Part shown: one piece after another, positions 39,088 to 48,469 of the stretch
How the letters are laid out: each line of letters begins with the position of its first letter
Numbering within the stretch: the first letter of the stretch is position 1
Source: an uncultured Chryseobacterium sp.
Lineage (GTDB): Bacteria; Bacteroidota; Bacteroidia; Flavobacteriales; Weeksellaceae
NCBI GenBank assembly: GCA_913778085.1
Contig: CAJYXJ010000007.1
Coordinates: forward strand, 1-48,530
Reading direction: 5' to 3'
Length of the DNA: 48,530 nt
Made by a program: the position numbers and the translations under genes
Notes under the pieces: model-generated
The model's input: only the letters and a program-made list of their open reading frames with translations
What the model was told of the DNA's origin: nothing
Databases searched by the model: none

Positions 39088-40677
39088 TTACTGAACATTG
39101 ATTACAACAGGTGATATATTTTTCAACGTCTGATTTCCTAGTCCTGTAGCAGTAGCTTTAATATCAAAGACATAAACTACATCTCCAGCTCTCAAGTTTT
39201 TAACTAAACCTGCTGCTTCATCAAGACTATTACCTTTAATTAATAGTGCTGCTCTTCCAGGAACTTTAACCATAAATTGATTTACAGTAAACGAAACCGG
39301 GAAATCAAAATCAGGAATAGCTGCCTGTACTGTTTGATTCGGAATTGAAGTAGCTGGAACGTTCAATACTGTCTGCCCTCTCATTTGTCCTTGAGGTGCA
39401 GGAACATTTTTAATTCTATACTCAAAAGTCTGAGATACAGTTTTACCAGAAGGATCCGTACCAGATAAGGTAAGTTTCAAAACATTACCACTTGAAGGAA
39501 TAACATTCCATTTACCAGGTCCTGCGCTTTTCACTACGGCACCAGGTGCAGATAGGGATAATTTAGAATTATCAGCTCCTAAAATTGATCCAGATAAAGG
39601 ATTCTCCAAACCTCTATAAACCACATTCATTTTATCAGGCGAAAGCAATAATCCCTGCTGAAGCTTTACGGCCTCTGGTCCTGCAATTACATTATACGTA
39701 TGGGTGAATGGGAAGTTCTGCGCCTTACCTGTTGCATCAGTTAAAGTAATATTCCCACTGAACGTTTTCTGTCCGACTCCGCTTGTATTCAATGAAGCAT
39801 ATCCTTTTCCGTTTTCCTGTCTGCTTACCCCGGAGATGCTGATTTTGTTGCTGTTTGAATAGTTTCCTAACATAACAACGGCTTCAGCAGGTTTTCCTGC
39901 TACAACATCAACAGGCGCAGAAACGATGGCTTCATAGCTTGTAAACTTGATCGTCGCATCCACTTTTTCCTGCAGCATCAATGCCAATGCATCAGACTGT
40001 ACGTTTCTCGCATCGTTCTGGATGATCTCCAAATTCGAGATTGCAGCAATCAGCGGCTGGTGGTAGAATTTGTTCTGGAACCACGTTTTATCATTCGGGG
40101 ATTTTCCTTTAGGATATTCGGCGATCAGAGATTTGTTGGCTCTGTCTACCAAATCTTTCAACATCGGGTCGTTTCCAAAAGTTGCGTTAATATAATTTCT
40201 TACATCGTCAATTTTCTTTTTCAACTCCAATGCTCCCTGTGAAGGAGTATTTTCATCACCTTCCTTGAAAAAGTATTCCGTTGTAGCTTCGTTATTGTTA
40301 AGCGCTGCAAAGTTTTCACTTACATCAACATCTTTTCCCTGAGCATCTTTATCGTGGAATTCGGATTTCTTTTTAAGTTCGTCCTTTATTCCCTGCGCAG
40401 ATTTTACCAGGCTGTTGATCTTATCTCTAAGAACCTGATACTGAGCCCAAGGCTTTGCATAGGTATCGGGTACCTGCTCAGCTTTTGCCTGAAGAGTTTT
40501 CTCGAATATTCTTTCGTTCTTTCTCTCCGTTAACATTCTTGTCTCATTAAGCGCTTTGGTAGAGTCATAATATGACCTGATGATTTCCGCATCAATATTT
40601 AGGGCCATCATAGCGATGAACACCAAATACATCAGGTTGATCATCTTCTGACGAGGTGTCTGTTTTCCTGCTGCCAT
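39088..40677 (-). CDS. gldM: Gliding motility / type IX secretion motor protein GldM
   Basis: GldM (PorM) spans the periplasm and, with GldL, forms the proton-powered motor. The 529-residue protein has a short cytoplasmic start with the conserved Arg9 (MAAGKQTPRQ), one membrane span (about 13-30, NLMYLVFIAMMALNI) and a long periplasmic part. That part has a helical first domain (to about 220) and three beta domains, ending VINVQ. It is within the gldK-gldL-gldM-gldN operon, 55 nt after gldL. Length is slightly above the F. johnsoniae protein as I remember it. Confidence 0.97.
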   Translation of the reverse strand: MAAGKQTPRQKMINLMYLVFIAMMALNIDAEIIRSYYDSTKALNETRMLTERKNERIFEKTLQAKAEQVPDTYAKPWAQYQVLRDKINSLVKSAQGIKDELKKKSEFHDKDAQGKDVDVSENFAALNNNEATTEYFFKEGDENTPSQGALELKKKIDDVRNYINATFGNDPMLKDLVDRANKSLIAEYPKGKSPNDKTWFQNKFYHQPLIAAISNLEIIQNDARNVQSDALALMLQEKVDATIKFTSYEAIVSAPVDVVAGKPAEAVVMLGNYSNSNKISISGVSRQENGKGYASLNTSGVGQKTFSGNITLTDATGKAQNFPFTHTYNVIAGPEAVKLQQGLLLSPDKMNVVYRGLENPLSGSILGADNSKLSLSAPGAVVKSAGPGKWNVIPSSGNVLKLTLSGTDPSGKTVSQTFEYRIKNVPAPQGQMRGQTVLNVPATSIPNQTVQAAIPDFDFPVSFTVNQFMVKVPGRAALLIKGNSLDEAAGLVKNLRAGDVVYVFDIKATATGLGNQTLKNISPVVINVQ

Positions 40678-40732
40678 TCTCTTTTCTTTGTTTTTTGATT
40701 AAGTAGTTAAATTAAAAAATGGTTTTGGAAAA

Positions 40733-41422
40733 TTAAGATTTCATAGCAGTTAACATACCGCCGTAAACTCTGTTTAAGCTGTTTAAGTTTGAAGTTAAAC
40801 CTTGTAGTTCCTGATTGAATTTTTCAGATTGCTCAGCAGATTTCTGCATATCTGCTACATACTTATTCGCAAATTCAGATTGTCTTTTTGTGCTTTCCAT
40901 CTGCATAGCATATAAAGCGTTCATGCTTTCCATGTGCTGAGCCGCTTTGTTTAACTGCTCATTGTATTTGTGAGTGGAAGCCGATACATCTACCGTCTGA
41001 TTGATCTGGTCTACAGAGCTGGAGAATTTATCGATTCCTGTTCTTAATCTTTCGAATAACTGAACATCAAGTTTAGCATCCTGAAGCATTTTGTCCAATT
41101 TTGTAGAAAGGGAGTTTTCCAATTCAGCAAACTGAGCAGCATTGCTTTTAGATACATTTGAATGTAATGGATTAGGGTTTGCATGCTTATCCAATAATTC
41201 AGGATATACATTTTCCCAAGCGTAAGACTCTTCAGATTTCGGCGGGTCGAAAGCGAAGATGATGAAGATGATCGCTTCAGTGATTAGTCCCACAGTAAGA
41301 GCCATGTTACCATTGATAGGCCCTAAAGTAATGTGGGTAATTTTAAGCCAAGCTCCAAGAATTACAATTGCAGCACCGAATGAATAGAAGAAATTCATCC
41401 AAGCATCTTTAGTCTTAAACAT
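40733..41422 (-). CDS. gldL: Gliding motility / type IX secretion motor protein GldL
   Basis: GldL (PorL) is the proton-conducting part of the T9SS motor, a ring around two GldM helices. The 229-residue protein has two N-terminal spans and a cytoplasmic coiled-coil tail. Residues reported as important in F. johnsoniae sit at the same numbers here: Tyr13, Lys27, His30 and Glu49 (in GLITEAIIF), while position 59 is Asp rather than Glu. It follows gldK by 63 nt and precedes gldM. The motor therefore appears functional. Confidence 0.97.
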   Translation of the reverse strand: MFKTKDAWMNFFYSFGAAIVILGAWLKITHITLGPINGNMALTVGLITEAIIFIIFAFDPPKSEESYAWENVYPELLDKHANPNPLHSNVSKSNAAQFAELENSLSTKLDKMLQDAKLDVQLFERLRTGIDKFSSSVDQINQTVDVSASTHKYNEQLNKAAQHMESMNALYAMQMESTKRQSEFANKYVADMQKSAEQSEKFNQELQGLTSNLNSLNRVYGGMLTAMKS

Positions 41423-41485
41423 ATAAGTTAGTTTTTTTAATGTTAAATAAAATTGTTATTGAAAATAGTGTTTATGGAATAAATC

Positions 41486-42904
41486 TTATCTGTTAACTTT
41501 TCTTGGTTTAACAGCAGCTTCAGGAATATCCTGTACGGTTCTGAATCCGATATAGCTTCTCGCTGAATCTTTTCTTTCCCAATCTCTTGAACCGTTCATC
41601 AGCATGTATCCTACATCTTTCCAAGAACCACCTCTTACAGACTTTTTAGTATCAACTTTGTCTTTAGTAGAAGGGTTTAATGTAGATGCGAATCCGTATG
41701 AAGAGTTGTTGTAAGCAGATTCTGTCCATTCAGAAACGTTTCCAGCCATATCAAATAACCCGTATCCATTCTTCTTAAATTTCTTTACTGGAGCAGTATA
41801 TGTATAAGTACCTTTTTTATCGTCTTCCATATAGTTACCTCTCTTAGGTTTGAAGTTGGCCAGGTAGCAACCTCTGTCGTCCATTAGGTAAGGACCTCCC
41901 CAAGGGTAAGTAGCATTTTGCATTCCACCTCTTGCAGCATATTCCCACTCGATTTCCGTAGGTAGTCTGAAGATCAATGGTTTTTGCTTTCTTCTTTTTA
42001 AACTTTCGTTATAATCAGATTTCAGTTTTGTCCTGAAGTTACAGTAAGCTCTCGCCTGATCCCAGGTTACCCCTACTACAGGATAGTCTTTGTAAGCTTT
42101 GTGCCAGAAATACTGTTCGAACAATGGTTCGTTGTAAGCAAAATGAAAATCTTTTACCCAAACCGTTGTATCAGGATACACGGCGATGCTTTCGCTTCTA
42201 AGATAGTTTACACCTCTTTCTTTTTCAGCTAAAGCGGCATCCATATCTCCCCATCTGTAGGTATATTTAAGTTTGCTCACGTCAAGGATTCTTTCGTTAC
42301 CTACTCTTGAAGAAGCGGGTAAGTACATAGATTCCAACACTTCTGCGTATTCTACGTCAGGATATTTGGAAGTATTCCAATGCAATGGAACTTTCCAGTC
42401 TAGTTTTTTGGTCGGATCGAAGTTTCCTTCATTACCACCGCCTTGTCCTTCTAAATATTCCTGATATGGTGTTAAATTTTCTTCTTTTTGAGCAAGGTAT
42501 GCATAATCTCCGATGTTAGTACCTCTACCTTTTCCTTCACCGCCTTCTCCGGCAGCTTCAGCAAGTAAAGTTCTTGCAATAGAATCTCTCACATAATTGA
42601 TAAATACCCTGTATTCTGCATTTGTAGTTTCTGCTTCATCCATGAAGAAAGAAGAAACCGTAACAGTTTTTGCCTGGGCCTTTTCAGGACTATCTGTGAA
42701 ATCCTGATCCGTTAACCCAGCTACAAACGATCCTGCAGGAATGGCAACCATCCCGAAAGGTCTCTCTGCAACAAATGATTTTGTTTTTTCTCTAGGTATC
42801 AATTCTCCTTTTGTTCCCGGTTTACCTACTGAAGAGGCTCCCCCACCTGAACAAGATACCGATGCTACCGACGCAGACAATAATAAAAGAAATATCCTTT
42901 TCAT
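41486..42904 (-). CDS. gldK: Gliding motility / type IX secretion lipoprotein GldK
   Basis: GldK (PorK) is an outer-membrane lipoprotein that forms the periplasmic ring of type IX secretion with GldN. The 472-residue protein has a lipobox (ASVASVSCSGGG, Cys near 19) and an FGE-sulfatase fold: VAIPAGSFVAGL near 53, LPTEIEWEYAARGG near 315 and the closing GNVSEWTESAYN and VRGGSWKD blocks. The fold is structural here, not enzymatic. It opens the gld operon. A near match to the -7 box (TATATTTA, 42934-42927 minus) lies upstream, and glmS ends 108 nt away in the same direction without a clear terminator between. Confidence 0.97.
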   Translation of the reverse strand: MKRIFLLLLSASVASVSCSGGGASSVGKPGTKGELIPREKTKSFVAERPFGMVAIPAGSFVAGLTDQDFTDSPEKAQAKTVTVSSFFMDEAETTNAEYRVFINYVRDSIARTLLAEAAGEGGEGKGRGTNIGDYAYLAQKEENLTPYQEYLEGQGGGNEGNFDPTKKLDWKVPLHWNTSKYPDVEYAEVLESMYLPASSRVGNERILDVSKLKYTYRWGDMDAALAEKERGVNYLRSESIAVYPDTTVWVKDFHFAYNEPLFEQYFWHKAYKDYPVVGVTWDQARAYCNFRTKLKSDYNESLKRRKQKPLIFRLPTEIEWEYAARGGMQNATYPWGGPYLMDDRGCYLANFKPKRGNYMEDDKKGTYTYTAPVKKFKKNGYGLFDMAGNVSEWTESAYNNSSYGFASTLNPSTKDKVDTKKSVRGGSWKDVGYMLMNGSRDWERKDSARSYIGFRTVQDIPEAAVKPRKVNR

Positions 42905-43012
42905 GTTAATTTTTATAATTAAGCCGTAAATATATAATTTTTTTAAGAAACTTTTAAGATTTTTTTTGAAATAACGGAAGAAATCTAAATTTATTTTATT
43001 TACCTATAATTT

Positions 43013-44866
43013 TTATTCTACCGTTACCGATTTTGCAAGGTTTCTCGGCTGGTCTACATTCGCGCCTCTGTACACGGCGATATAGTAGGCCAACAGCTGT
43101 AGAGGTACGGATGCAACAATCGGTGAGAAACATTCTGAGGTTTCAGGAATTTCAATAACATAATCTGCCATTGCGCTTACCTGAACATCTCCTTTATTTA
43201 CCACAGCAATGACTTTCCCCTTTCTTGCCTTAATTTCCTGAACGTTGCTTACAATTTTATCATAATGCCCTTTTTTAGGAGCAATAATAACGATCGGCAT
43301 ATTTTCATCGATTAATGCAATAGGGCCGTGCTTCATTTCTGCAGCAGGATACCCTTCAGCATGAATATAAGAGATTTCTTTTAATTTCAATGCACCTTCA
43401 AGAGCTGCAGGATAATTATAACCTCTTCCCAGATACAGGAAGTTGGCAGTCTGTACAAAATCTTTGGCGATATCCTGCACCAGTTCGTGGGTAGAACTCA
43501 GTACATCTTCTATTTTTTTAGGAATGGCATCGAGTTCCGCAATTAAGCTCATGAAATCGGCATTTCCAAGATTTCCGTTGTGCTTTCCTAATTTTAATGC
43601 GATCAGCGAAAGAATGGTAAGCTGTGCCGTAAATGCTTTCGTAGAGGCTACTCCGATCTCAGGACCGGCATGTGTATAGGATCCGGCATCCGTAATTCTG
43701 GCGATGGAAGAATCTACCACGTTACAGATCCCGTAAATGAAGGCCCCTCTTTCTTTGGCCAGTTTCAAGGCTGCCATGGTATCAGCCGTTTCGCCTGACT
43801 GGGAGATGGCAATGACCACATCCTTATCTGTAATAATCGGGTTTCTGTACCTGAATTCGGAAGCATATTCCACTTCAACAGGAATTCTTGCATATTCTTC
43901 AATCAGGTATTCGCCGATAAGTCCTGCGTGCCATGAAGTCCCGCAGGCAATGATAATGATCCTGTTGGCGTTCCTGAACTTTTCCATATGATCCCAGATT
44001 CCGGCCATTTTGATAACGCCTTCGTCAACAAGAAGCCTTCCCCTCATGGTGTCATGTATGGATTTTGGCTGCTCGAAAATTTCTTTCAGCATGAAATGTT
44101 CATATCCTCCTTTTTCGATCTGCTCCAGGCTTAATTTAAGTTCCTGAATTTCGGGTTCTATTTTTGAGTTTTCAGTAATTGTTCTGATATCGACACCATT
44201 CTCTAAGGAAATAGTTGCCATATGCCCTTCTTCAAGATAAATGGCTTCTTTTGTAAACTCTACGAAAGGAGACGCATCCGAAGCAATGAAATATTCCTTA
44301 TCACCAATCCCGATAGCCAAAGGAGAACCCAATCTTCCTACGACAAGAACACCAGGGTACTCTTCATGCATAACTGTAATTGCATATGCTCCATAAACTT
44401 CATTCAATGCATATCGTACAGCTGTAGGAAAATCCATTTCAATATTCAGATCCATAAAGTACTGGATCAGGTTTACCAATACTTCAGTATCCGTTTCAGA
44501 TTTAAAGCTGAAGCCTTTTTCCGTAAGCATGGTTTTAATGGTATCGTAATTCTCAATGATTCCGTTATGAATAATGGCGATTTTACCATTATTAGACAAA
44601 TGCGGATGAGAATTTCGATCACTCGGAACTCCATGGGTTGCCCATCGCGTATGTCCCATTCCTATTTTTGCAGTTCCTTTTAACTGTCCGGAAATTTCTA
44701 CGAGATCGTCTACCTTTCCCTTTGTTTTTTCAACTTCAAGTTTATTATCTTTATTCTCCAGCACAATTCCGGCACTGTCATATCCTCTGTATTCCAGTCT
44801 TCTAAGACCATTAATTACGATTTCGTAAGCGTCCTGAAAACCTGTATACCCTACAATTCCACACAT
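43013..44866 (-). CDS. glmS: Glutamine--fructose-6-phosphate aminotransferase (isomerising)
   Basis: GlmS makes glucosamine-6-phosphate, the entry point to peptidoglycan and LPS amino sugars. The 617-residue protein is full length. Cys2 in MCGIVGYTG is the glutaminase nucleophile, and YRGYDSAGI is the following signature. Two SIS domains run from about 290, with IACGTSWHAG, SQSGETADT and the C-terminal LAYYIAVYRGANVDQPRNLAKSVTVE. The upstream DUF4270 gene ends 24 nt before its start, so there is no room for a glmS ribozyme; control is probably at the operon promoter. Confidence 0.98.
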   Translation of the reverse strand: MCGIVGYTGFQDAYEIVINGLRRLEYRGYDSAGIVLENKDNKLEVEKTKGKVDDLVEISGQLKGTAKIGMGHTRWATHGVPSDRNSHPHLSNNGKIAIIHNGIIENYDTIKTMLTEKGFSFKSETDTEVLVNLIQYFMDLNIEMDFPTAVRYALNEVYGAYAITVMHEEYPGVLVVGRLGSPLAIGIGDKEYFIASDASPFVEFTKEAIYLEEGHMATISLENGVDIRTITENSKIEPEIQELKLSLEQIEKGGYEHFMLKEIFEQPKSIHDTMRGRLLVDEGVIKMAGIWDHMEKFRNANRIIIIACGTSWHAGLIGEYLIEEYARIPVEVEYASEFRYRNPIITDKDVVIAISQSGETADTMAALKLAKERGAFIYGICNVVDSSIARITDAGSYTHAGPEIGVASTKAFTAQLTILSLIALKLGKHNGNLGNADFMSLIAELDAIPKKIEDVLSSTHELVQDIAKDFVQTANFLYLGRGYNYPAALEGALKLKEISYIHAEGYPAAEMKHGPIALIDENMPIVIIAPKKGHYDKIVSNVQEIKARKGKVIAVVNKGDVQVSAMADYVIEIPETSECFSPIVASVPLQLLAYYIAVYRGANVDQPRNLAKSVTVE

Positions 44867-44890
44867 AATTGATAAAGTGTTTTTTAATTT

Positions 44891-46474
44891 TTATTTTGTA
44901 CCGTAAATAATTTTTAGCTGTGCCCTGTTTGCACTACTAGCATCAGTACCTATAAATACAGCCCTGCTTGTATTATAAGGAGTAGTTGTAAATTTATATC
45001 CTGCTAAACCGGTTCCCGCAGAGTTTGTTTGAAAAGATCCCATATCAATTCTGAAATAGATCGTATTTTTTTTAGTTAGATTATAATCTTCCTTTTCCAC
45101 TAAATCTTTTACCGATTTAGTAACTATAAAGTCATAGTATGTAGGATTTTTATCTAAATCGTAAGCTTTATAAATAGTATATCCAGCAAGCCCCGATAAA
45201 TTTAAGACATCATCTGTAAAATTTGTTACAGTTCTTGGTTTCGAAGGATTAGTAAAATCATCTCTATATTTCTGAAGAAAAGTAAATTCGGTCGGTTTTG
45301 CATAATTATTATTCCAGCTAGCAGGATCTGTATACAATCTGATTTTAGCACTAATAATTGCAGCTTTATCATTCTGATATAATTTTTTCAGATCATTAAT
45401 AACTTCTGGCTTTAATTTAATTCCTATGGAAGGACCTCCCATGCCCTGCAGGAACAGCTTCGGAGCTCCTGTATTAAAATCTCCCATAACGGCTGTACTC
45501 AATGCAGAACCTGTTCTATTATACTGATACTGCCCAATGTGTGTATTTGCAGAACCTAATGCAAACGAATAAGTTGCCTGTGTTTTTGTCGTAGGGCTTG
45601 TTGAAGTATTATCATATTTATAATACATAATGAGTTCCATATCATTTGGAGAGAATTGGAAAAGATATCCGTCCTGCTCATCGACAGAGATTCTGAGTCC
45701 TTTAAAGTATCGAGTAAAATTTGAAGCATCTTTAAGTTCAGGCTGACCTTTCTTTGCGATAATTTTATTCTGGAAAAATGTTTTATCCAGAGGGATTCTT
45801 ATTCCCGGTGTTGCAGCCGTGAACAGAGCGGCTCCGCCATCATCTTTGGTAATGGCTACAGAGCTGACATTTCCTTTAAATTCTTTCAATCCTAAAAGAG
45901 TGGTTGCCGGATATGCAGCGTTTGACTTTGCAGAGTCCGAAACTCCCTTGAGGAATTCATCAACTTCATTTACTCTTATATTAAACGTTCTTTTAGCTTT
46001 ACCGAATTTTAAAACCGGGTAAGTATTAACAACTTTTTTGGCATTTACATTGGTTTCTGTAGCGGTTGTAAAAGTATAATTATCATCTACTGTATTGGTT
46101 TTTACAGAATCGGAAGCATATCTCGGCTTCACGACCAATACCACAGAATCCACCATTGCATTGGTCCCGAAATCAGGATCATAAGTGGATAATCTTAACT
46201 GGGTTAAATAAGAAGCCTTCTGCATCCCGAACTGCCCTTCGTTAAAAGCACCCAGTACCCCATAGGTTAATTTCGAGGCATCGGTGCGTATCGTGTCATT
46301 ATTATTAATGTTGAAAGCAGTAACATCATAGGACTTTTCATTTCCCTGAGCGGCACCGTCTAAGAACAACTGTTCTCCCAAATTATCCGGGTCCGGCTCA
46401 CAATTATAAAGGATTGTACCTCCAAAAATCACTAAAGAAAATAAAGTGATTGCTTTCTTAATAGTATGAATCAT
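44891..46474 (-). CDS. DUF4270 family lipoprotein
   Basis: This 527-residue protein has a lipoprotein-type signal with Cys26 (GTILYNCEPDPDN) and the Asp-Pro-Asp start typical of DUF4270. The rest is strand-rich, ending RAQLKIIYGTK, which suggests a surface or periplasmic beta-sandwich protein. The family is common in Bacteroidota; its job is unknown. It starts 12 nt after the glycogen-synthase-like gene and ends 24 nt before glmS, so the three are co-transcribed. This order next to panC is one I recall from other Flavobacteriia, pointing to a cell-envelope glycan role, by inference only. Confidence 0.9.
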   Translation of the reverse strand: MIHTIKKAITLFSLVIFGGTILYNCEPDPDNLGEQLFLDGAAQGNEKSYDVTAFNINNNDTIRTDASKLTYGVLGAFNEGQFGMQKASYLTQLRLSTYDPDFGTNAMVDSVVLVVKPRYASDSVKTNTVDDNYTFTTATETNVNAKKVVNTYPVLKFGKAKRTFNIRVNEVDEFLKGVSDSAKSNAAYPATTLLGLKEFKGNVSSVAITKDDGGAALFTAATPGIRIPLDKTFFQNKIIAKKGQPELKDASNFTRYFKGLRISVDEQDGYLFQFSPNDMELIMYYKYDNTSTSPTTKTQATYSFALGSANTHIGQYQYNRTGSALSTAVMGDFNTGAPKLFLQGMGGPSIGIKLKPEVINDLKKLYQNDKAAIISAKIRLYTDPASWNNNYAKPTEFTFLQKYRDDFTNPSKPRTVTNFTDDVLNLSGLAGYTIYKAYDLDKNPTYYDFIVTKSVKDLVEKEDYNLTKKNTIYFRIDMGSFQTNSAGTGLAGYKFTTTPYNTSRAVFIGTDASSANRAQLKIIYGTK

Positions 46475-46486
46475 TAAAATGTGTTT

Positions 46487-47257
46487 TTAATAAAGTTGGT
46501 TTATTGAATCTACATCCAGGTATTCCGATTTTGGAGTAGCGGTTTCATTGAAAGCCTTATCAAGGTCTTCATCCAGAAATTCATCTCCTTTTACCACGGC
46601 ATCCACATAGTTCATGCTTTCTATCACAAAACTTTTTACACTAGGAGTATTTAACGCCTGCAGTCCTGAAATATTGTCAAAACTCAGCTTTTCTCCAATA
46701 TTCGATGCTAACGGCGCATCTTTCTCATTGTACAGAGAAAGAACGATTTTAGCGTCTTTGAAATAGGTATCGGATTCATAGTAAGTCTTCAGATAAATCG
46801 GAACGAATGAAGACATCCATCCGTTAAGATGAATTACATCCGGCACCCAGTTTAATTTTTTAATGGTTTCAATAACCCCTCTCGCAAAGAATATCGCTCT
46901 TTCATCATTATCCTCAAAAGGCTGTCCCTCATCATCAAAATAATATTGTTTTCTTTTGAAATACTCTTCATTATCAATAAAGTAAACCTGAAGTCTTTCC
47001 CCCGGAAGAGACGCTACCTTAATAATAAGAGGCTGATCCAGGTCATTAATAATAATATTCATCCCCGACAGGCGGATTACTTCATGAAGCTGGAATTTCC
47101 TTTCACTAATCTGTCCAAATCTTGGCATAAAAACTCTTACATCATTGCCTTCTTGGTGCATCTTAAGTGCCATTTTATTTACCACTGCAGCCATATTTGT
47201 GTCTTCCTGATATGGATACATCTCTGTAGTAATATACAGTATTTTTTGATTCGGCAT
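46487..47257 (-). CDS. Half-length glycogen/starch-synthase-like protein (GT5 N-domain)
   Basis: This 256-residue protein matches only the N-terminal half of glycogen synthase, which normally has about 480 residues. MPNQKILYITTEMYPYQED corresponds to the start, but the ADP-glucose-binding Lys-Thr-Gly-Gly-Leu is replaced by DTNMAAVVNK. The conserved His-Asp-Trp-His is seen as HLNGWMSS, so catalytic residues are missing. The C-terminal Rossmann half is absent and replaced by an acidic tail. It is annotated as a synthase in relatives, but glucan synthesis looks unlikely. It is first in the DUF4270-glmS operon and divergent from panC, with a -7 box upstream. Confidence 0.85.
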   Translation of the reverse strand: MPNQKILYITTEMYPYQEDTNMAAVVNKMALKMHQEGNDVRVFMPRFGQISERKFQLHEVIRLSGMNIIINDLDQPLIIKVASLPGERLQVYFIDNEEYFKRKQYYFDDEGQPFEDNDERAIFFARGVIETIKKLNWVPDVIHLNGWMSSFVPIYLKTYYESDTYFKDAKIVLSLYNEKDAPLASNIGEKLSFDNISGLQALNTPSVKSFVIESMNYVDAVVKGDEFLDEDLDKAFNETATPKSEYLDVDSINQLY

Positions 47258-47295
47258 AAACTTCTATCTAATTTTTGTAAAAATGCTTTAATGCG

Positions 47296-47303
47296 CAAAA
47301 TTA
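47296..47303 (-). promoter_or_regulatory. -7 box of the glycogen-synthase-like/DUF4270/glmS operon
   Basis: The minus strand reads TAATTTTG, about 39 nt before the start codon. A TTG lies 12 nt further upstream, closer than usual. Confidence 0.45.
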
Positions 47304-47410
47304 CGAAAAAACATTCAACATTATTTTAATTAACATTTTTTTACGAAAATTCCCTTCCTGAAATTATTAAAACCCAAGCTTATCCTATTATAATTATATG
47401 ATATTTTTAG

Positions 47411-47418
47411 TATTTTTG
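47411..47418 (+). promoter_or_regulatory. -7 box of panC
   Basis: TATTTTTG fits TAnnTTTG and ends 20 nt before the panC ATG. The -33 element is not evident in the AT-rich sequence upstream. Confidence 0.5.
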
Positions 47419-47438
47419 AATTACTATTAAAAAATACT

Positions 47439-48287
47439 ATGGAAGTTCTAAAAAATAAAAAAGTTCTTCAGGATTTCATTGAAAGACAGAAGGAAATGGG
47501 GAAGAAGATAGGTTTTGCACCTACGATGGGGGCTCTTCATGATGGCCATTTATCATTATATAAAAAAGCAAGAGAGGAAAATGACCTTGTTATATCATCC
47601 ATCTTTGTAAATCCAACCCAGTTTAATAATCCGGAAGACCTTGAAAAATATCCTAGGGATATTAACCGGGACATCTCCATCCTTGAAAAATCCGGGCTGG
47701 TGGATGCCGTTTATATTCCCCAGGTAGCCGATATATATCCGGAAAAAACCGAAAGCAAACATTATGACTTTGGCGGACTGGAAAATGAAATGGAAGGAAA
47801 ATCAAGACCGGGGCATTTTGACGGTGTGGGAACTGTAGTGGAGGAACTCTTCAAGCAGGTAAAGCCGGACAACGCCTATTTCGGAGAAAAAGATTTTCAG
47901 CAATTAGCCATTATCAGGAAAATGACAGAAAATAAAAAACTTCTGATCAATATAAAAGGCGTTCCCATTTACAGGGCAGAGAACGGATTGGCCCTAAGTT
48001 CAAGAAACCAAAGGCTGCAGGAAGACCGCCGTGAAGCATCAAAAGTTATTTTTGAAACCCTCAAAAAAGTGAATGACTGGTTCAGGGTCATTACTGTTCC
48101 CGAGATAAAAGCAAGGGTACAGGATATTTTTGATCACCAGAGAGGCATGCAGCTGGAATATTTTTTAATTGCCGATGAGGAAACGCTGAAAGAAACAGAT
48201 TTTTTTTATAAAAACCGTAATTTCAGAGCATTTATTGTGGTGGTAGTAGACGGTGTGAGATTAATCGACAATATGCATCTGGATTAA
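47439..48287 (+). CDS. panC: Pantothenate synthetase (pantoate--beta-alanine ligase)
   Basis: PanC joins pantoate and beta-alanine with ATP to make pantothenate, the precursor of coenzyme A. The 282-residue protein is full length. PTMGALHDGHLSL at residues 28-40 contains the HxGH-type nucleotide motif (His34, His37). FVNPTQFN near 61, FGEKDFQQL near 150 and LSSRNQRL near 187 complete the active site. It is divergent from the glycogen-synthase-like gene across 181 nt and has its own terminator. panB and panD are not in the window. Confidence 0.97.
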   Translation: MEVLKNKKVLQDFIERQKEMGKKIGFAPTMGALHDGHLSLYKKAREENDLVISSIFVNPTQFNNPEDLEKYPRDINRDISILEKSGLVDAVYIPQVADIYPEKTESKHYDFGGLENEMEGKSRPGHFDGVGTVVEELFKQVKPDNAYFGEKDFQQLAIIRKMTENKKLLINIKGVPIYRAENGLALSSRNQRLQEDRREASKVIFETLKKVNDWFRVITVPEIKARVQDIFDHQRGMQLEYFLIADEETLKETDFFYKNRNFRAFIVVVVDGVRLIDNMHLD

Positions 48288-48326
48288 TCTGAAATTAAAT
48301 TTAAATTTAACCTTGAAAATAAAACG

Positions 48327-48354
48327 TGCGTTGCTGTATAGCGGCGCATTTTTT
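48327..48354 (+). terminator. Terminator of panC
   Basis: TGCGTTGCT (48327-48335) pairs with AGCGGCGCA (48340-48348) with two T-G wobbles around GTAT, followed by TTTTTT. Confidence 0.75.
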
Positions 48355-48381
48355 GCTGATAGTAATTGATCTTATTGGTAT

Positions 48382-48415
48382 AAAAAATCAAAGGCCTCCT
48401 GAAGGAAGCCTTTGA
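48382..48415 (-). terminator. Terminator of the tRNA-Lys transcript
   Basis: On the minus strand a 12-bp stem (48415-48404 with 48399-48388, one U-G) and a TTCA loop are followed by six T (48387-48382). It lies 55 nt after the tRNA 3' end. Confidence 0.85.
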
Positions 48416-48469
48416 AACACCAAATCACAAAATATTAATATGAAAAAAATTTACTTTTCAGTAAACTTG

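Noticed and set aside
44222-44683. 153-codon open frame antisense to glmS
   Set aside because: Low-complexity translation rich in Ile, Phe and Arg, fully inside glmS.
44867-44890. glmS ribozyme or riboswitch upstream of glmS
   Set aside because: Only 24 nt separate glmS from the DUF4270 stop codon, too short for a ribozyme.
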